Positions 1 through 5,733 of a stretch of DNA of 5,733 nt are shown piece after piece. Origin of the DNA: Planctomycetota bacterium (GTDB taxonomy: Bacteria; Planctomycetota; Planctomycetia; Pirellulales; Pirellulaceae). The stretch covers positions 1 to 5,733 of the forward strand of contig JAHWKS010000427.1 in assembly GCA_019347795.1 (NCBI GenBank). Direction: 5' to 3'. Position numbers and translations under genes: made by a program. The number at the start of each line of letters is the position of its first letter. Position 1 is the stretch's first letter. The notes under the pieces were generated by a model. It did not search any database and had not been told where the DNA came from. It was given only the letters and a program-made list of their open reading frames with translations.

Positions 1-140
1 TCCGGCGAGAGGGATGGGCGATCCGATTCGGCGTGTCGCCGACGCAAGTCATCCATCATCGCCCGCACGTCGCCGTTGAACTGTTGAGCGTATTCCTCAC
101 GAATCTGCCGGATTTCTGCGAGAATTGGATCAAGGGCCAT
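1..140 (-). CDS. Putative antitoxin of PIN toxin pair (partial, C-terminus off the left edge)
   Basis: The ATG at 140 opens a frame of 46 complete codons that is still open at base 1, so the C-terminus is missing. The visible protein starts MALDPILAEIRQIREEY and continues AQQFNGDVRAMMDDLRRRHAESDRP. It is strongly charged, has no membrane segment, and looks mostly helical. Its first bases overlap the last 11 bases of the upstream PIN-toxin gene, so translation is probably coupled. From memory, small proteins of the form 'DPI-EE-R-REEYA-FN-D--A---DL' often sit beside PIN toxins of this exact type in planctomycetes and cyanobacteria. The antitoxin role is inferred from that context and the overlap. 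No DNA-binding fold (AbrB, RHH, HTH) can be recognised in the visible part. It would act in the cytoplasm by binding the toxin, and may autorepress the operon if a DNA-binding part exists beyond the edge. Confidence 0.6.
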   Translation of the reverse strand, partial: MALDPILAEIRQIREEYAQQFNGDVRAMMDDLRRRHAESDRPSLSP

Positions 141-615
141 TGTCGTCCCCCATGAGTTGGTCGGGCGTGCAGATTACGGGCATCGCGAAACCGAAATCGT
201 CGCACACATCTCTAATGATAGGCTGATACGCCGCGTTGGCAATGTGCGTGCAGTTCCAGGTGAGCAAGTAGTCGATGCTGTGAACGACGCAGAGGGCGAT
301 ATGAGCGGCGTCCGTCAATGCACGATGCGGAAGTGCAAGCCGTTGGACCAACGCCAACGCGATTCCATCGGCTTCGGGCAATGGGTTGAGCACGGGAATC
401 GCGTCGAGGACTTCGAGCCGCCGTTTCGCGGCGTCGGGATCGCCACCAGAAGCTTCCAGCAGCACCGCATCGGAGATGTAGAGGTCAAAGTGCTCGCGCC
501 GTTCGTCCCACCACTGGCGCGTGGTCTGTTGCTTGGCCGCCATCGACAACTCAGGACTACGCCAGGCGGTAAGATAGCTGGGAATCGTCGTTTCGAGATA
601 AACCGAGGAAGCCAT
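130..615 (-). CDS. PIN-domain ribonuclease toxin, VapC-like
   Basis: A 161-residue protein, somewhat longer than a classical VapC (about 130), that is essentially one PIN domain. PIN toxins are Mg2+-dependent ribonucleases that cut tRNA, rRNA or mRNA in the cytoplasm and are held inactive by a partner antitoxin. The acidic centre can be followed: E8 in YLETT (where classical VapC has Asp), E54 in LLEAS, D102 in TDAAHIAL, and the LLTWN motif ending at N121, with D115 just before it and H124 after. The conserved WW pair lies at 35-36 and a C-terminal PVICTPDQLM tail follows. The ATG at 615 puts the first strand at residues 5-7, as expected for the family, although no good Shine-Dalgarno is seen. 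The stop lies 11 bases inside the next small gene, giving toxin-first order, the reverse of usual vapBC. A role other than toxin (housekeeping PIN nuclease) is possible but less likely given the overlapping partner. Confidence 0.85.
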   Translation of the reverse strand: MASSVYLETTIPSYLTAWRSPELSMAAKQQTTRQWWDERREHFDLYISDAVLLEASGGDPDAAKRRLEVLDAIPVLNPLPEADGIALALVQRLALPHRALTDAAHIALCVVHSIDYLLTWNCTHIANAAYQPIIRDVCDDFGFAMPVICTPDQLMGDDNGP

Positions 616-715
616 CGCTGGTCGCGTGAAGGCGGTTTACATGGGCGAAGCTGTCAGGAGCCCTCGTACATTCGCTATTCCTGCCAATACTGTGAACGTC
701 CCCTTTGCATCGCTT

Positions 716-1237
716 CTACCAATTCCATTCACCGTCCGGACCAAATCGCGGTTTGACAAATCCAGCATGTCGAAAAGCCCATATGATTGGGCCACACCAA
801 TCTTGGAATCCACCTTGTTCCCGATGTTTAGGATCGGGCCGTCGACCACCAATTTCTCGTAATTCCTCGCGCGTGGTCGTTGTGACGAGTATGTGGCCGC
901 GAGCCTGCCGCCTAGTTACCCACTTCATGCTCTTCGGAACGGCGAAAACCAACGCCTCATAATTGGACTGGTTGGCAATGCCCTTGTCGAAGGGTTGAAA
1001 CCCCTCGGCGACGGCGTCCTCCACGATCATGGCAAAAGCAAACGGCCGCGTGTCGCGAGCCATAAGAGGCGGCGAATAATAGACGTTCTCGTCGTCGATG
1101 TAGTAAACGGTTCGATCGGTCGGTCCGCTTCCAAAGTTAACGCACGTTGCGAGGAAGATCGTCGCGAGAAGGACTCCACCGATAGCATAGCCAGCGATGC
1201 CTTTTCGATCGTCCCGAACTTTCGTACCTGCTTTCAT
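716..1237 (-). CDS. Hypothetical single-pass membrane or exported protein
   Basis: I do not recognise this 173-residue protein. The ATG at 1237 gives a short basic N-terminus (MKAGTKVRDDRKG) followed by one hydrophobic stretch at about residues 13-33. It is therefore either a signal anchor with a small cytoplasmic tail or a signal peptide. The stretch ends LATC (C32), which resembles a lipobox, but Thr before the Cys is atypical, so I do not call a lipoprotein. The rest (about 140 residues) is soluble, rich in aromatic and charged residues, and has a tyrosine-rich segment at 43-54 (TVYYIDDENVYY). A second segment, WVTRRQARGHILVTTTTREEL, falls near 106-126. The frame can be extended to a TTG at 1312, adding 25 residues that would precede the membrane segment. 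I prefer the ATG because it leaves a normal export-type N-terminus. Neither start has a clear ribosome site. G+C at 721-840 is 50% by hand count, against 63-75% in counted purL lines. Confidence 0.55.
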   Translation of the reverse strand: MKAGTKVRDDRKGIAGYAIGGVLLATIFLATCVNFGSGPTDRTVYYIDDENVYYSPPLMARDTRPFAFAMIVEDAVAEGFQPFDKGIANQSNYEALVFAVPKSMKWVTRRQARGHILVTTTTREELREIGGRRPDPKHREQGGFQDWCGPIIWAFRHAGFVKPRFGPDGEWNW

Positions 1238-1333
1238 CGGACGACGTGCGTTTTGTAGCCAAGGAAGGTAGTTCGGGACAACAAACTGTAGGCCGCAAAT
1301 CTGCGGCGTCAAGCACCGAGCGTCGGTTCAAGT

Positions 1334-4288
1334 TCACCAACGCAGCGGCGCTTGCCAGGTCTCCTTGAGCTCGTGTATATCGGCGTCGATGACGTGCTCT
1401 CTCGCCGCCGAGGATTGGGGGGTTGCCGTTCCTGTGATTCGCAGTCGCTTGGTGTCCGTGGTTTCGCCGATGCGGGCCACCGGAACGTCGCGGAGAAGTT
1501 TCTCGAAGGCTTGGTTTTTGTCACGGGGGACTTCGCAGAGGAAGCGGGTGTTGGACTCGGAGAAGAGGAGGGTCACGGCTTGTCGGTTGGGGTCGTTGGT
1601 TGCTTCAAGGTTGTGCGGGACTTGCGAGAGGTTCAACTCGGCGCCGACATCGCCGGCGAAGGCCATCTCGGCGGCGGCGACCGCGAGGCCGCCTTCGCTC
1701 AGGTCGTGGCAGGCGCGGACCAGGCCGGCTTGGATCGCCGTATGCATCGCGGCGAAGACCTGCGGGGCGAGGGACAGGTCGACCTGCGGGACCTGCCCTC
1801 CTTCCAATCCTTCGACCAGCGAGAAGTGCGCGCCCCCCAGCTCGTTACAGGTCAGCCCGACTAGGTAAATCGCATTCCCCGGCTGCTTGAAGTCCATCGT
1901 GACGCAGCGGCGGACGTCGTCGATCTGGCCCATCGCGCTGATCAGGAGCGACGGCGGAATCGAGATCGTCCGCCGATTGCCGTCCTCGCCCTCGTACGTG
2001 AACTCATTGTTGAGGCTGTCCTTGCCGCTGATGAACGGCGCGCCGAAAGCGACGGCTGCATCGCGGCAGCCAAGAGCCGCGCGGACCAGCGAACCGAGCG
2101 TCTCGGCGCGGTCGGTGTAACCCCAGCAAAAATTGTCAAGGACGGCAATCCGCCGCGGGTCGGCGCCGACCGCCACGCAATTGCGGATCGCTTCGTCCAC
2201 GGCGCTGGCGGCCATGTGGTACGTGTCGAAGTCGCCGTAGCGGGGATTCATCCCGCAACTGATCGCCAAGCCGCGATGCGAGGACAACACCGGCCGCAGC
2301 ACCGCGGCGTCGCTCGGCCCGTCGTTCGCCACGCCCACCAGCGGCTTGATGACGCTCCCCCCCTGCACCTCATGATCGTACTGGCGAATCACCCATTCCT
2401 TGCTCGCCACGTTGAGCGAGCCGAGGATACTTTGCAGCGTCTCCGTGTAGTCCGGCTCGACCTCAATCTTCAGCGCGGTCAGCGCCGGCGGCTGATACAC
2501 CGCTTCCCGCACGACCGGCGGCCGGCCGCCGTGGAGGAACTCCATGCTCAAGTCGCCGACGACGGCGCCGTGATACTTCAGCTCCAATCGCCCTGTGGGG
2601 ACGAACTTGCCGAGAATCGTCGCCTCGACGCTTTCCGCCGCGCAGAGCCGGTGGAACTCCTCCCAATGCTCGGGCGGCACGGCCAGGACCATCCGCTCCT
2701 GGGCCTCGGAAATCCAGATCTCCGTGTATGACAGTCCTTCATACTTGAGCGGCGCCTTCTCCAGCCAGACTTCGGCGCCGATCTCTTCCCCCATCTCCCC
2801 CACGGCGCTGGAGAAGCCGCCGGCGCCGCAGTCGGTCACGGCGTGGAACAGGCCGCGATCGCGGGCCGCCAGCAGCACGTCGGCCACCATCTTCTCGGTG
2901 ATCGCATTGCCGATCTGCACGGCCCCCCCGCTGACCGACTCGCTCTCGCTGGTCAGCTCGGCCGAGCTGAAGGTGGCGCCGTGAATCCCATCCCGCCCGG
3001 TCCGCCCGCCGATGGCGACGATCCAATCCCCCGGCTGCGGCTCTTTGTGCGATTTGTCGCGCGGCAGCAGTCCGACGTTCCCGCAGTACACCAGCGGGTT
3101 GCCGAGGTAACGGCGATCGAAATAGATGGCGCCGTTGACCGTCGGGATGCCCATCCGATTGCCGTAATCGCGCACGCCGGCGACCACGCCCCGCATCACG
3201 CGGCGCGGATGGAGGACGCCGGGGGGCAGCTCCTCCGGCTTCATGTCGGGCGGGGCGAAGCAGAACACGTCGGTGTTGCAGATCGGCTTGGCCCCCAGGC
3301 TCGTTCCGAGCGTATCGCGAATGACGCCTCCTACGCCCGTGTTGGCGCCGCCGTACGGCTCCAGCGCCGACGGATGATTGTGCGTTTCGACCTTGAACGC
3401 CACGTTCCACTCGTCGTTGAACCGCACCACGCCGGCGTTGTCCTTAAACACGCTGACGCACCAATCGTCGTCCCCCAGCTTTCGGCGAATCTCCTGGGTG
3501 GCGGCGAAGATCGTCTCCTTGAGCATGTTCTCGAACCGCCGCTCCCCATTCTCGTCGCGATAGGCGATCCGCCCGGCCAGCGTCTTATGGCTGCAATGCT
3601 CGCTCCAGGTCTGGGCGATCGTCTCCAGCTCCACGTCGGTCGGCTCACGACCCAGCTCGCGGAAATGCGACTGGATCGTCTGCATCTCCACCAACGTGAG
3701 ATAAAGCTGCCCCTCGCGGCTGAGGCGCTTCAGCCCCTCGTCATCCAGTTCCCGCAGCGGCACGGTCTTCAGCACGAACTCGTAGGGCGAGCCGACCGCC
3801 AGATGATCCAGCTTGAGCGGACCGACGATCACCTGCTCGATGGAGTCGTTCGCCAGCAGCCGGCCGCACAGCGCCGGCAGCTTGTCCTCGGACAGCCCGC
3901 CGATCCAATACTTGCGGAACGTCCGCACCACCGGCGGCGGAAAGCCGAAGTCGGCGATGGCCGTCATCGCGCTTTGCGCGACCGGGTCCATCACCCCCGG
4001 CTTGTAGAGCACGTGCACAAGCTGCGGCTTCCCCGCCGGCGCCGCGGAGAGGGACGCATCGCCCACCGGCGCCACGACCGCGGTCTCCACCACCGTGTCG
4101 GCCAGCAACTCCTTCGCCAGCCGCTGCACCTGGGAAGCCTCCAGCTCCCCTTCCAGCAGAAACCCGTGGACTGCGGAAACTTCTAAGGTTTGCGAAAGCC
4201 CCAGGTCGGCCGCCTCGGCCGCGATGGCCCGACCGCGGATGTCCGGCTGACCTGGGGCGGGGTGGATGTCAATTTCCCACAGCGTCAC
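1334..4288 (-). CDS. purL: Phosphoribosylformylglycinamidine synthase, PurS-like N-terminus fused to the PurL synthetase
   Basis: This 984-residue enzyme makes formylglycinamidine ribonucleotide from FGAR, ATP and glutamine-derived ammonia, the fourth step of purine synthesis, in the cytoplasm. Two tandem PurS-like modules are visible: residues 2-75 ([14 protein letters not shown] onward) and 88-160 ([13 protein letters not shown], with VRTFRKYWI at 121-129). A linker follows, then the two-lobed synthetase. Synthetase motifs are TWSEHCSHK (227-235, with H231 matching the conserved active-site His), [19 protein letters not shown] (300-318), [18 protein letters not shown] (485-502), [16 protein letters not shown] (685-700), [10 protein letters not shown] (754-763) and [16 protein letters not shown] (861-876). 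The chain ends soon after, so the class-I glutaminase domain of the roughly 1,295-residue enterobacterial enzyme is absent and a separate PurQ is expected elsewhere. The start is GTG at 4288. Residues LWEIDIHP directly after it match the family start, and AGGGA lies about 10 bases upstream inside tyrA. It overlaps tyrA by 20 bases. No frameshift or missing motif is seen. Confidence 0.96.
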   Translation of the reverse strand: MTLWEIDIHPAPGQPDIRGRAIAAEAADLGLSQTLEVSAVHGFLLEGELEASQVQRLAKELLADTVVETAVVAPVGDASLSAAPAGKPQLVHVLYKPGVMDPVAQSAMTAIADFGFPPPVVRTFRKYWIGGLSEDKLPALCGRLLANDSIEQVIVGPLKLDHLAVGSPYEFVLKTVPLRELDDEGLKRLSREGQLYLTLVEMQTIQSHFRELGREPTDVELETIAQTWSEHCSHKTLAGRIAYRDENGERRFENMLKETIFAATQEIRRKLGDDDWCVSVFKDNAGVVRFNDEWNVAFKVETHNHPSALEPYGGANTGVGGVIRDTLGTSLGAKPICNTDVFCFAPPDMKPEELPPGVLHPRRVMRGVVAGVRDYGNRMGIPTVNGAIYFDRRYLGNPLVYCGNVGLLPRDKSHKEPQPGDWIVAIGGRTGRDGIHGATFSSAELTSESESVSGGAVQIGNAITEKMVADVLLAARDRGLFHAVTDCGAGGFSSAVGEMGEEIGAEVWLEKAPLKYEGLSYTEIWISEAQERMVLAVPPEHWEEFHRLCAAESVEATILGKFVPTGRLELKYHGAVVGDLSMEFLHGGRPPVVREAVYQPPALTALKIEVEPDYTETLQSILGSLNVASKEWVIRQYDHEVQGGSVIKPLVGVANDGPSDAAVLRPVLSSHRGLAISCGMNPRYGDFDTYHMAASAVDEAIRNCVAVGADPRRIAVLDNFCWGYTDRAETLGSLVRAALGCRDAAVAFGAPFISGKDSLNNEFTYEGEDGNRRTISIPPSLLISAMGQIDDVRRCVTMDFKQPGNAIYLVGLTCNELGGAHFSLVEGLEGGQVPQVDLSLAPQVFAAMHTAIQAGLVRACHDLSEGGLAVAAAEMAFAGDVGAELNLSQVPHNLEATNDPNRQAVTLLFSESNTRFLCEVPRDKNQAFEKLLRDVPVARIGETTDTKRLRITGTATPQSSAAREHVIDADIHELKETWQAPLRW

Positions 4289-5120
4289 GGCGGCGTTTTC
4301 CCTGCTCCAAGAGGCGGACCAAAAGATGGTCGTCGCCGCGCTTCAGCGCGTCGCGGAACGACGACAGCGTTTTCTCAAACTCCGCCAGCGACCGCAAGGC
4401 GTGGACGCGGTTCTCCGTGAGAATTTGCCGCCACAGCTCGACGTCCCCCGCGGCCACCCGCGTCGTGTCGAGCCATCCCCCGGCCGCCAGCGGCAAGAGC
4501 GACTCGGGCGTGGCCGCCGCCAGGGCGGAAGCCAGGACGTGCGGCAAATGGCTGACCGCCCCCGCCGCCGCGTCGTGCTCCTCCGGCGCCATCCGCGTCA
4601 CCCGGGCGCCGAGCGACCGCCAGAACTCCTCCACCTCGGCCAGCGCCGCGGGCGGAGTCCGCTCGGTGGGCGTGACGATGGCGAGGCGATCTTCGAACAA
4701 GTCGGCGTCGGCGAACTCCGGCCCGCTCTTCTCGCTCCCCGCCATCGGATGACTGCCGACGAACGCCGGACCATCCGCGAGTGTCGCTTCCAATTCGCTG
4801 ACGATGCCCGACTTGATGCTGCCGGCGTCGGTGATGATCGCATCCTTGGGCGCGCTTTCCGCCGCCGTCTTGGCATGCTCAACGATGTGGCAGACCGGCG
4901 TGCAAACGACGATCAGCTCGGCTTGCGAGACGCCGGCGGCAAGGTCGGTGGTCGCCTCGCTGATCGTCCCGCGCTCCTTCGCTTTTTGCAGCGTGCTTTC
5001 CCTCCGGCCGATCCCCACCACGCGCCGCGCCAGCCCGCGGCGGAGCAACCCCGAACCGACCGACCCGCCGATAAGCCCCACGCCGATAATGGCCACCGTA
5101 TCGCGTTGCTTCATCATCAC
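4269..5120 (-). CDS. tyrA: Prephenate/arogenate dehydrogenase, TyrA family
   Basis: A 283-residue single-function TyrA that oxidatively decarboxylates prephenate (to 4-hydroxyphenylpyruvate) or arogenate (to tyrosine) in the cytoplasm. The N-terminal Rossmann half has [11 protein letters not shown] at 10-20. The second strand ends VVGIGRRES (34-42), with Arg where NAD-specific enzymes carry Asp, which suggests NADP preference. VVCTPV lies at 71-76, DAGSIKSGI at 98-106 and [12 protein letters not shown] at 122-133, containing the catalytic-type H124. The helical half has [15 protein letters not shown] (180-194) and [11 protein letters not shown] (216-226), with R221 in the substrate-carboxylate position. 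No ACT or chorismate-mutase domain is fused, so no built-in tyrosine allosteric domain is visible. The first codons are GTG-ATG-ATG. GTG at 5120 is kept because GGGAG lies 9 bases upstream, but ATG at 5117 or 5114 is possible. The stop overlaps the purL start. The gene is divergent from the F-domain gene. Confidence 0.94.
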   Translation of the reverse strand: MMMKQRDTVAIIGVGLIGGSVGSGLLRRGLARRVVGIGRRESTLQKAKERGTISEATTDLAAGVSQAELIVVCTPVCHIVEHAKTAAESAPKDAIITDAGSIKSGIVSELEATLADGPAFVGSHPMAGSEKSGPEFADADLFEDRLAIVTPTERTPPAALAEVEEFWRSLGARVTRMAPEEHDAAAGAVSHLPHVLASALAAATPESLLPLAAGGWLDTTRVAAGDVELWRQILTENRVHALRSLAEFEKTLSSFRDALKRGDDHLLVRLLEQGKRRRDAVGN

Positions 5121-5129
5121 TCGCTTTCA

Positions 5130-5134
5130 CTCCC
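5130..5134 (-). promoter_or_regulatory. Ribosome binding site of tyrA
   Basis: On the minus strand this reads GGGAG inside GGCGGGAGTG. It lies 9 bases before the GTG at 5120, 12 before the ATG at 5117 and 15 before the ATG at 5114. The spacing favours the GTG or the first ATG. It is the only convincing Shine-Dalgarno at a non-overlapping gene start in the window. Confidence 0.55.
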
Positions 5135-5143
5135 GCCAAGCTG

Positions 5144-5149
5144 ATTGTA
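5144..5149 (-). promoter_or_regulatory. Possible -10 box for tyrA-purL
   Basis: The minus strand reads TACAAT (one mismatch to TATAAT), preceded by GT as TTTGTGTTACAAT. Transcription would begin near 5137, leaving a leader of about 17 bases that just includes the GGGAG ribosome site. The hexamer 17 bases upstream (CATAGC) is a poor -35, so this is a weak, position-based call. Confidence 0.3.
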
Positions 5150-5190
5150 ACACAAACCCCGCGACCGCTATGGCGACCGCCGCCGCCGTT

Positions 5191-5196
5191 TATAAT
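5191..5196 (+). promoter_or_regulatory. Possible -10 box for the F-domain gene
   Basis: A perfect TATAAT stands out in a G+C-rich stretch, but the hexamer 17 bases upstream (ctatgg) is not -35-like. If used, transcription would start near 5203 and the whole CACGGAT palindrome would lie in a leader of about 117 bases ahead of the ATG at 5320. The same A+T patch reads TTATAA on the other strand, so direction is uncertain. Confidence 0.25.
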
Positions 5197-5215
5197 CATT
5201 ACCAGCGGCCGCCTG

Positions 5216-5303
5216 TGAGCCACGGATTCACACGGATGAAACACGGATGAAGAAAAAACAACGTCCTCTTATCCGTGTTTCATCCGTGTTCATCCGTGGC
5301 TGA
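5216..5303. repeat. Imperfect inverted repeat built from CACGGAT heptamers (palindromic or MITE-like element)
   Basis: The left arm 5218-5248 and the right arm 5271-5301 are 31 bases each and pair at 29 of 31 positions, with the two mismatches at 5228-5229. The loop is 22 bases and contains an A6 run. Pairing can be extended to 5216 and 5303 with one further mismatch. Each arm holds three copies of CACGGAT (ATCCGTG on the other arm) spaced by 3 to 4 bases. CCTGT occurs at 5212-5216 and again at 5307-5311, which could be a short target duplication or chance. From memory, such CACGGAT/ATCCGTG palindromes are dispersed in many planctomycete and other environmental genomes; this was not checked. 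No transposase is present. The A/T run lies in the loop rather than after the stem, so it is not a standard intrinsic terminator. The remainder of the 5121-5319 intergenic region holds only the weak promoter candidates listed separately. Confidence 0.85.
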
Positions 5304-5319
5304 ATTCCTGTATCTTCCC

Positions 5320-5733
5320 ATGGCTCACATCGGCACAACCCAACTGGCGCGGTTCTGCAATCGCGTGGGAACTTCGCTCAGGGCGGGGATCGATATCCGC
5401 ACCGTGCTGCAGCGCGAGGCGCAGCGCGGCGCCGGGCGGCAGCGGGACGTGATGGACCGCCTGAGCCGCTCCATCGGCGCGGGCGATTCCATCGCCAAGG
5501 CCCTGGCCGGGGAGAATGGCTATTTCCCGCCGCTCGTGTGCGAGATGGTCGCCGTCGGGGAGCGGACCGGCAAGGTCGATGAGGTCTTCCTGCAGCTCGG
5601 CGAGCAGTACCAGCATCGCCTGCAGCTTCGGCGGGCGTTCTTCGTCGGCATCTTCTGGCCGGCGATCGAGCTGTTTGTGGCCTTCATCATCATCGGCCTC
5701 TTCATCCTGCTGATGGGCACGATTGTTCCGATG
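5320..5733 (+). CDS. Type II secretion / type IV pilus F-domain membrane protein (partial, C-terminus off the right edge)
   Basis: From the ATG at 5320 there are 138 open codons to the window end with no stop, so only the N-terminal part is visible. Residues 8-105 form a T2SSF (GspF/PilC) domain. It starts QLARFCNRVGTSLRAGIDI, includes a GDSIAKAL segment (55-62) and FPPLVCEMVAVGERTGKVDEVF (69-90) with the characteristic GE-x-TG turn at 80-84, and then the helical EQYQHRLQLRRAF. A hydrophobic segment at about 106-131 (FFVGIFWPAIELF onward) is the first membrane span. Such proteins are inner-membrane platform components that couple the assembly ATPase to pseudopilus or pilus assembly. Full-length family members carry two F domains, but stand-alone planctomycete versions with one or two exist, so the family subtype is open. 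No Shine-Dalgarno precedes the ATG. An in-frame GTG at 5296, inside the repeat, is an unlikely alternative. It is transcribed divergently from tyrA. Confidence 0.85.
   Translation, partial: MAHIGTTQLARFCNRVGTSLRAGIDIRTVLQREAQRGAGRQRDVMDRLSRSIGAGDSIAKALAGENGYFPPLVCEMVAVGERTGKVDEVFLQLGEQYQHRLQLRRAFFVGIFWPAIELFVAFIIIGLFILLMGTIVPM

Noticed and set aside
616..715. Promoter for the PIN gene pair
   Set aside because: TTGGCA and TTCACA occur on the minus strand, but no acceptable -10 lies at the right spacing. A promoter is likely here but cannot be placed from sequence alone.
157..756. Plus-strand open frame (199 codons) opposite the PIN gene
   Set aside because: The minus-strand frame carries the complete PIN motif set. 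The plus frame has no recognisable features.
637..852. Minus-strand 71-codon frame overlapping the end of the hypothetical gene
   Set aside because: It overlaps the better-supported gene in another frame and has no domain or ribosome site.
1238..1312. TTG-initiated N-terminal extension of the hypothetical protein
   Set aside because: The frame is open, but the extra 25 residues would precede a basic stretch and membrane segment that already make a normal export N-terminus. TTG lacks a ribosome site. It is kept only as an alternative.
1313..1333. Terminator or promoter between purL and the hypothetical gene
   Set aside because: Only about 21 to 97 bases are available depending on the start chosen. 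No stem followed by a T run and no clear -10/-35 pair is visible.
2843..4186. Long plus-strand open frame (447 codons) opposite purL
   Set aside because: It is antisense to the conserved purL frame. It is rich in His, Arg, Gln and Leu as expected from a G+C-rich shadow frame, and has no recognisable domain.
4266..5144. Plus-strand open frame (292 codons) opposite tyrA
   Set aside because: It is a shadow of tyrA, with a low-complexity Arg/Pro-rich translation and no family resemblance.
5218..5301. Reading the CACGGAT palindrome as an intrinsic terminator or a CRISPR fragment
   Set aside because: The A/T run is in the loop rather than after the stem and both flanking genes are transcribed away from it, so termination is not supported. 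The heptamers are spaced by only 3 to 4 bases with no spacers, so it is not CRISPR.

Overview
This window is a G+C-rich piece of bacterial chromosome (hand-counted purL lines are 63 to 75% G+C). It most resembles a planctomycete, perhaps of the Pirellulales type. That assignment is inference from remembered protein resemblance: a PurL with a fused PurS-like N-terminus and no glutaminase domain, a cyanobacterial-like TyrA, a PIN toxin beginning YLETTIPSYL, and a PilC/GspF-type F-domain protein. No database search was possible.

Reading the minus strand from right to left, tyrA (prephenate/arogenate dehydrogenase, 5120 to 4269) overlaps by 20 bp the GTG start of a very large purL (4288 to 1334), so the two are probably one translationally coupled unit. 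Next on the same strand is an unrecognised single-TM protein (1237 to 716) in a stretch of lower G+C. It is followed by a PIN-domain toxin (615 to 130), which overlaps by 11 bp a small charged protein that runs off the left edge (140 to 1). This last pair looks like a toxin-first type II toxin-antitoxin module.

On the plus strand only the right end is coding. The first 138 codons of a type II secretion/type IV pilus F-domain membrane protein start at 5320 and run off the window. The divergent tyrA/F-protein intergenic region (5121 to 5319) holds a 31-bp imperfect inverted repeat built from the heptamer CACGGAT, with three copies per arm. It is a probable dispersed palindromic or MITE-like element and ends 18 bp before the F-protein start.

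tyrA makes the tyrosine precursor and purL carries out the fourth step of purine synthesis, so the central block is housekeeping. The left 1.3 kb is accessory in character. I see no RNA gene, CRISPR array, transposase or clear rho-independent terminator. I do not find convincing evidence for a wholly new system. The most notable items are the toxin-first PIN pair, the PurS-PurS-PurL architecture and the CACGGAT palindrome.
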